From CAJBVG01 sp044337515 (GTDB taxonomy: Bacteria; Bacteroidota; Bacteroidia; Sphingobacteriales; Sphingobacteriaceae), in contig JBIINK010000002.1 of assembly GCA_044337515.1 (NCBI GenBank), positions 15,914 to 79,913 of the forward strand: 64,000 nucleotides of DNA. The letters are read 5' to 3'. Under the pieces are notes generated by a model, which ran no database searches, had not been told where the DNA came from, and was given only the letters and a program-made list of their open reading frames with translations. A program made the translations under genes and the position numbers. Within the stretch, counting starts at the first letter, position 1. Every line of letters begins with the position of its first letter. Positions 62,848 to 64,000 of this stretch are shown here, in pieces.

Positions 62848-63927
62848 ATGTCACAAGCTCGAATCATAGCCTTTTATTTACCTCAATTTCACCCTATACC
62901 AGAAAACGATTTATGGTGGGGGAAAGGATTTACGGAGTGGACAAATGTTGGGAAAGCGAAGCCTTTGTTTAAAGGACATTACCAACCTAGAGTGCCAGCA
63001 GATTTAGGGTATTATGATTTGAGATTAGCAGAATCTAGAAAAGCGCAAGCAGATTTAGCAAGAGAATATGGTGTAAATGGATTCTGTTATTGGCATTACT
63101 ATTTTGGCAATAAAAAAAGATTAATAGAGCGCCCGTTTAATGAAGTGTTGAATTCCGGTGAACCTGATTTTCCATTTTGTTTAGCTTGGGCAAATCATAG
63201 TTGGGAAGATAAACAGTTTAGTAAAGATGGAGGCAACAAACTCCTTATTGAACAAATTTATGGAGGAGAAAGTGATTACACAGAACACTTCTTCGAAGTA
63301 CTCAAAGCCTTTCAAGACCATCGTTACATCAGAGTAAATAATAAGCCTTTGTTTTTTATATATGCACCACAACTTATCCCAGATGTAACGGCATTTATAA
63401 ACTTATGGCAAAAGCTTGCGAAAGAAAATGGATTAGATGGAATTCACTTTGTAGCCAATGCTCAAGCAGATTCTGAAATTCAAACTCGAAAAGACCAAGG
63501 TTTTGATGCAGTAAATATTGTTCGTTTATTTCATGTTATAAAAAAGGAAAATACACTGATAGAACGTGCTTTTATAAAGTTCAAAAGACTTTATTTAAAG
63601 CAAGGTATTATTATCGATTATGCGAAGGCTTTCCCTTATTTTAAAGCTGAAGCTGATAAGCGTGATGATTGCTACCCAAGCATTTTCCCTAACTGGGATC
63701 ATTCTCCTCGTTCAGGTCGAAGTGGACATATATTTGTGAATTCTAATCCGCACTATTTCAAACAACACGTTAAAGAAATACTAGAGGTCGTGAAACAAAA
63801 ATCTCCAGAAAACCAAATTGTGTTTTTAAGATCGTGGAACGAGTGGGCTGAAGGAAATTATATGGAACCCGATTTGAAGTTTGGTAAAGGGTACTTAGAA
63901 GCGTTGAAAGATGCGCTTTCAAAATAG
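62848..63927 (+). CDS. WbsX-like glycan-processing protein (GH99-like domain)
   Basis: The 359-residue protein matches the WbsX/GH99-like group: start ARIIAFYLPQFHPIPENDLWWGKGF, then TEWTNVGKAKPLFKGHYQP, YGVNGFCYWHYYFGNKKRL, and the end LRSWNEWAEGNYMEPDLKFG. These proteins are common in O-antigen and capsule loci. The domain resembles endo-mannosidases, but activity for most is unproved. It ends the visible part of the locus, 16 bases before the palindromic repeats at the window edge. Confidence 0.88.
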   Translation: MSQARIIAFYLPQFHPIPENDLWWGKGFTEWTNVGKAKPLFKGHYQPRVPADLGYYDLRLAESRKAQADLAREYGVNGFCYWHYYFGNKKRLIERPFNEVLNSGEPDFPFCLAWANHSWEDKQFSKDGGNKLLIEQIYGGESDYTEHFFEVLKAFQDHRYIRVNNKPLFFIYAPQLIPDVTAFINLWQKLAKENGLDGIHFVANAQADSEIQTRKDQGFDAVNIVRLFHVIKKENTLIERAFIKFKRLYLKQGIIIDYAKAFPYFKAEADKRDDCYPSIFPNWDHSPRSGRSGHIFVNSNPHYFKQHVKEILEVVKQKSPENQIVFLRSWNEWAEGNYMEPDLKFGKGYLEALKDALSK

Positions 63928-63943
63928 TAAGTTGTCGTAGTTC

Positions 63944-64000
63944 GTCGGAGTGTCCTCACTCCGACAATAAATAAAAAAGTCGGAGTGAGGACACTCCGAC
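63944..64000. repeat. Paired inverted REP-like hairpins at the window end
   Basis: GTCGGAGTG-TCCT-CACTCCGAC (63944-63965) and its exact reverse complement (63979-64000) face each other across 13 A/T-rich bases. Each is itself a nine-pair hairpin with a four-base loop. On the minus strand the second hairpin is followed by TTTTTT and could end a convergent gene beyond the edge. The first is preceded by GTAG (63937-63940). Confidence 0.8.

Noticed and set aside
57907..63927. Recently acquired genomic island
   Set aside because: No integrase, tRNA junction or obvious base-composition shift is visible inside the window; only the REP pair at the edge hints at exchange.

Overview
The window is AT-rich chromosomal DNA from a member of the Bacteroidota, of the Flavobacteriia/Sphingobacteriia/Chitinophagia kind that carries a type IX secretion system (T9SS). 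Four things support this. T9SS and gliding genes are present (porW/sprE, gldB, porZ) together with proteins ending in T9SS sorting domains. The ATP synthase operon is split: atpBEFHAG is here and atpD/atpC are not. Fourteen perfect matches to the Bacteroidota -7 promoter element TAnnTTTG sit just upstream of genes. Shine-Dalgarno sequences are generally weak. The species cannot be named from the sequence. No transposase, integrase, prophage or CRISPR array is visible.

Layout. 1-5608 (minus): uvrC (cut by the window edge), a class A penicillin-binding protein and the T9SS lipoprotein PorW/SprE. 5728-12704 (plus): LytM-like peptidase, bactofilin, AtpZ, a small membrane protein, then atpB-E-F-H-A-G, with a terminator-like hairpin inside the operon after atpE. 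12846-16744 (minus): YceI, prolyl oligopeptidase and GldB. 16754-19079 (plus): a beta-barrel protein and nadE. 19081-32066: lnt, rsmI, serS, an OstA-like LPS protein, tilS, a membrane protein, a 2OG-Fe(II) dioxygenase, a YfhO-like protein and an AsmA-like protein. 32131-32345: a promoter, a defective tRNA-Val copy, an intact tRNA-Val(TAC) and a terminator. 32350-35416 (minus): a probable copper-handling cluster made of a Cys-rich small protein, MbnP, a CxxC outer-membrane protein and a second MbnP. 35468-38484 (minus): porZ-recO. 38638-46062 (plus): an RND/MMPL transporter, ileS, a histone-H1-tailed DksA-like protein and lspA. 46128-50546: two SIMPL proteins, rdgB, DUF4834 and uvrB. 50571-57828 (minus): FkbM methyltransferase, glycosyltransferase and two large T9SS-secreted PKD proteins. 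57907-63927 (plus): a surface polysaccharide locus (two acyltransferases, GT4, flippase, FkbM, WbsX-like), ending in an inverted repeat pair at the window edge.

How the genes fit together. Most of the window serves the cell envelope: peptidoglycan (PBP1a, LytM, bactofilin), lipoprotein maturation (LspA, Lnt), LPS and outer-membrane transport (OstA-like, AsmA), T9SS secretion (PorW, PorZ, GldB and cargo) and surface glycans. Housekeeping genes for ATP synthesis, NAD synthesis, tRNA charging and repair lie between them. The least ordinary parts are the MbnP/CxxC cluster with a Crp/Fnr-shaped operator, the tRNA-Val remnant whose anticodon stem resembles an intergenic palindrome, the overlapping FkbM-GT4-T9SS cargo genes, the H1-DksA fusion, and hairpins in odd places (inside the atp operon and touching lspA).
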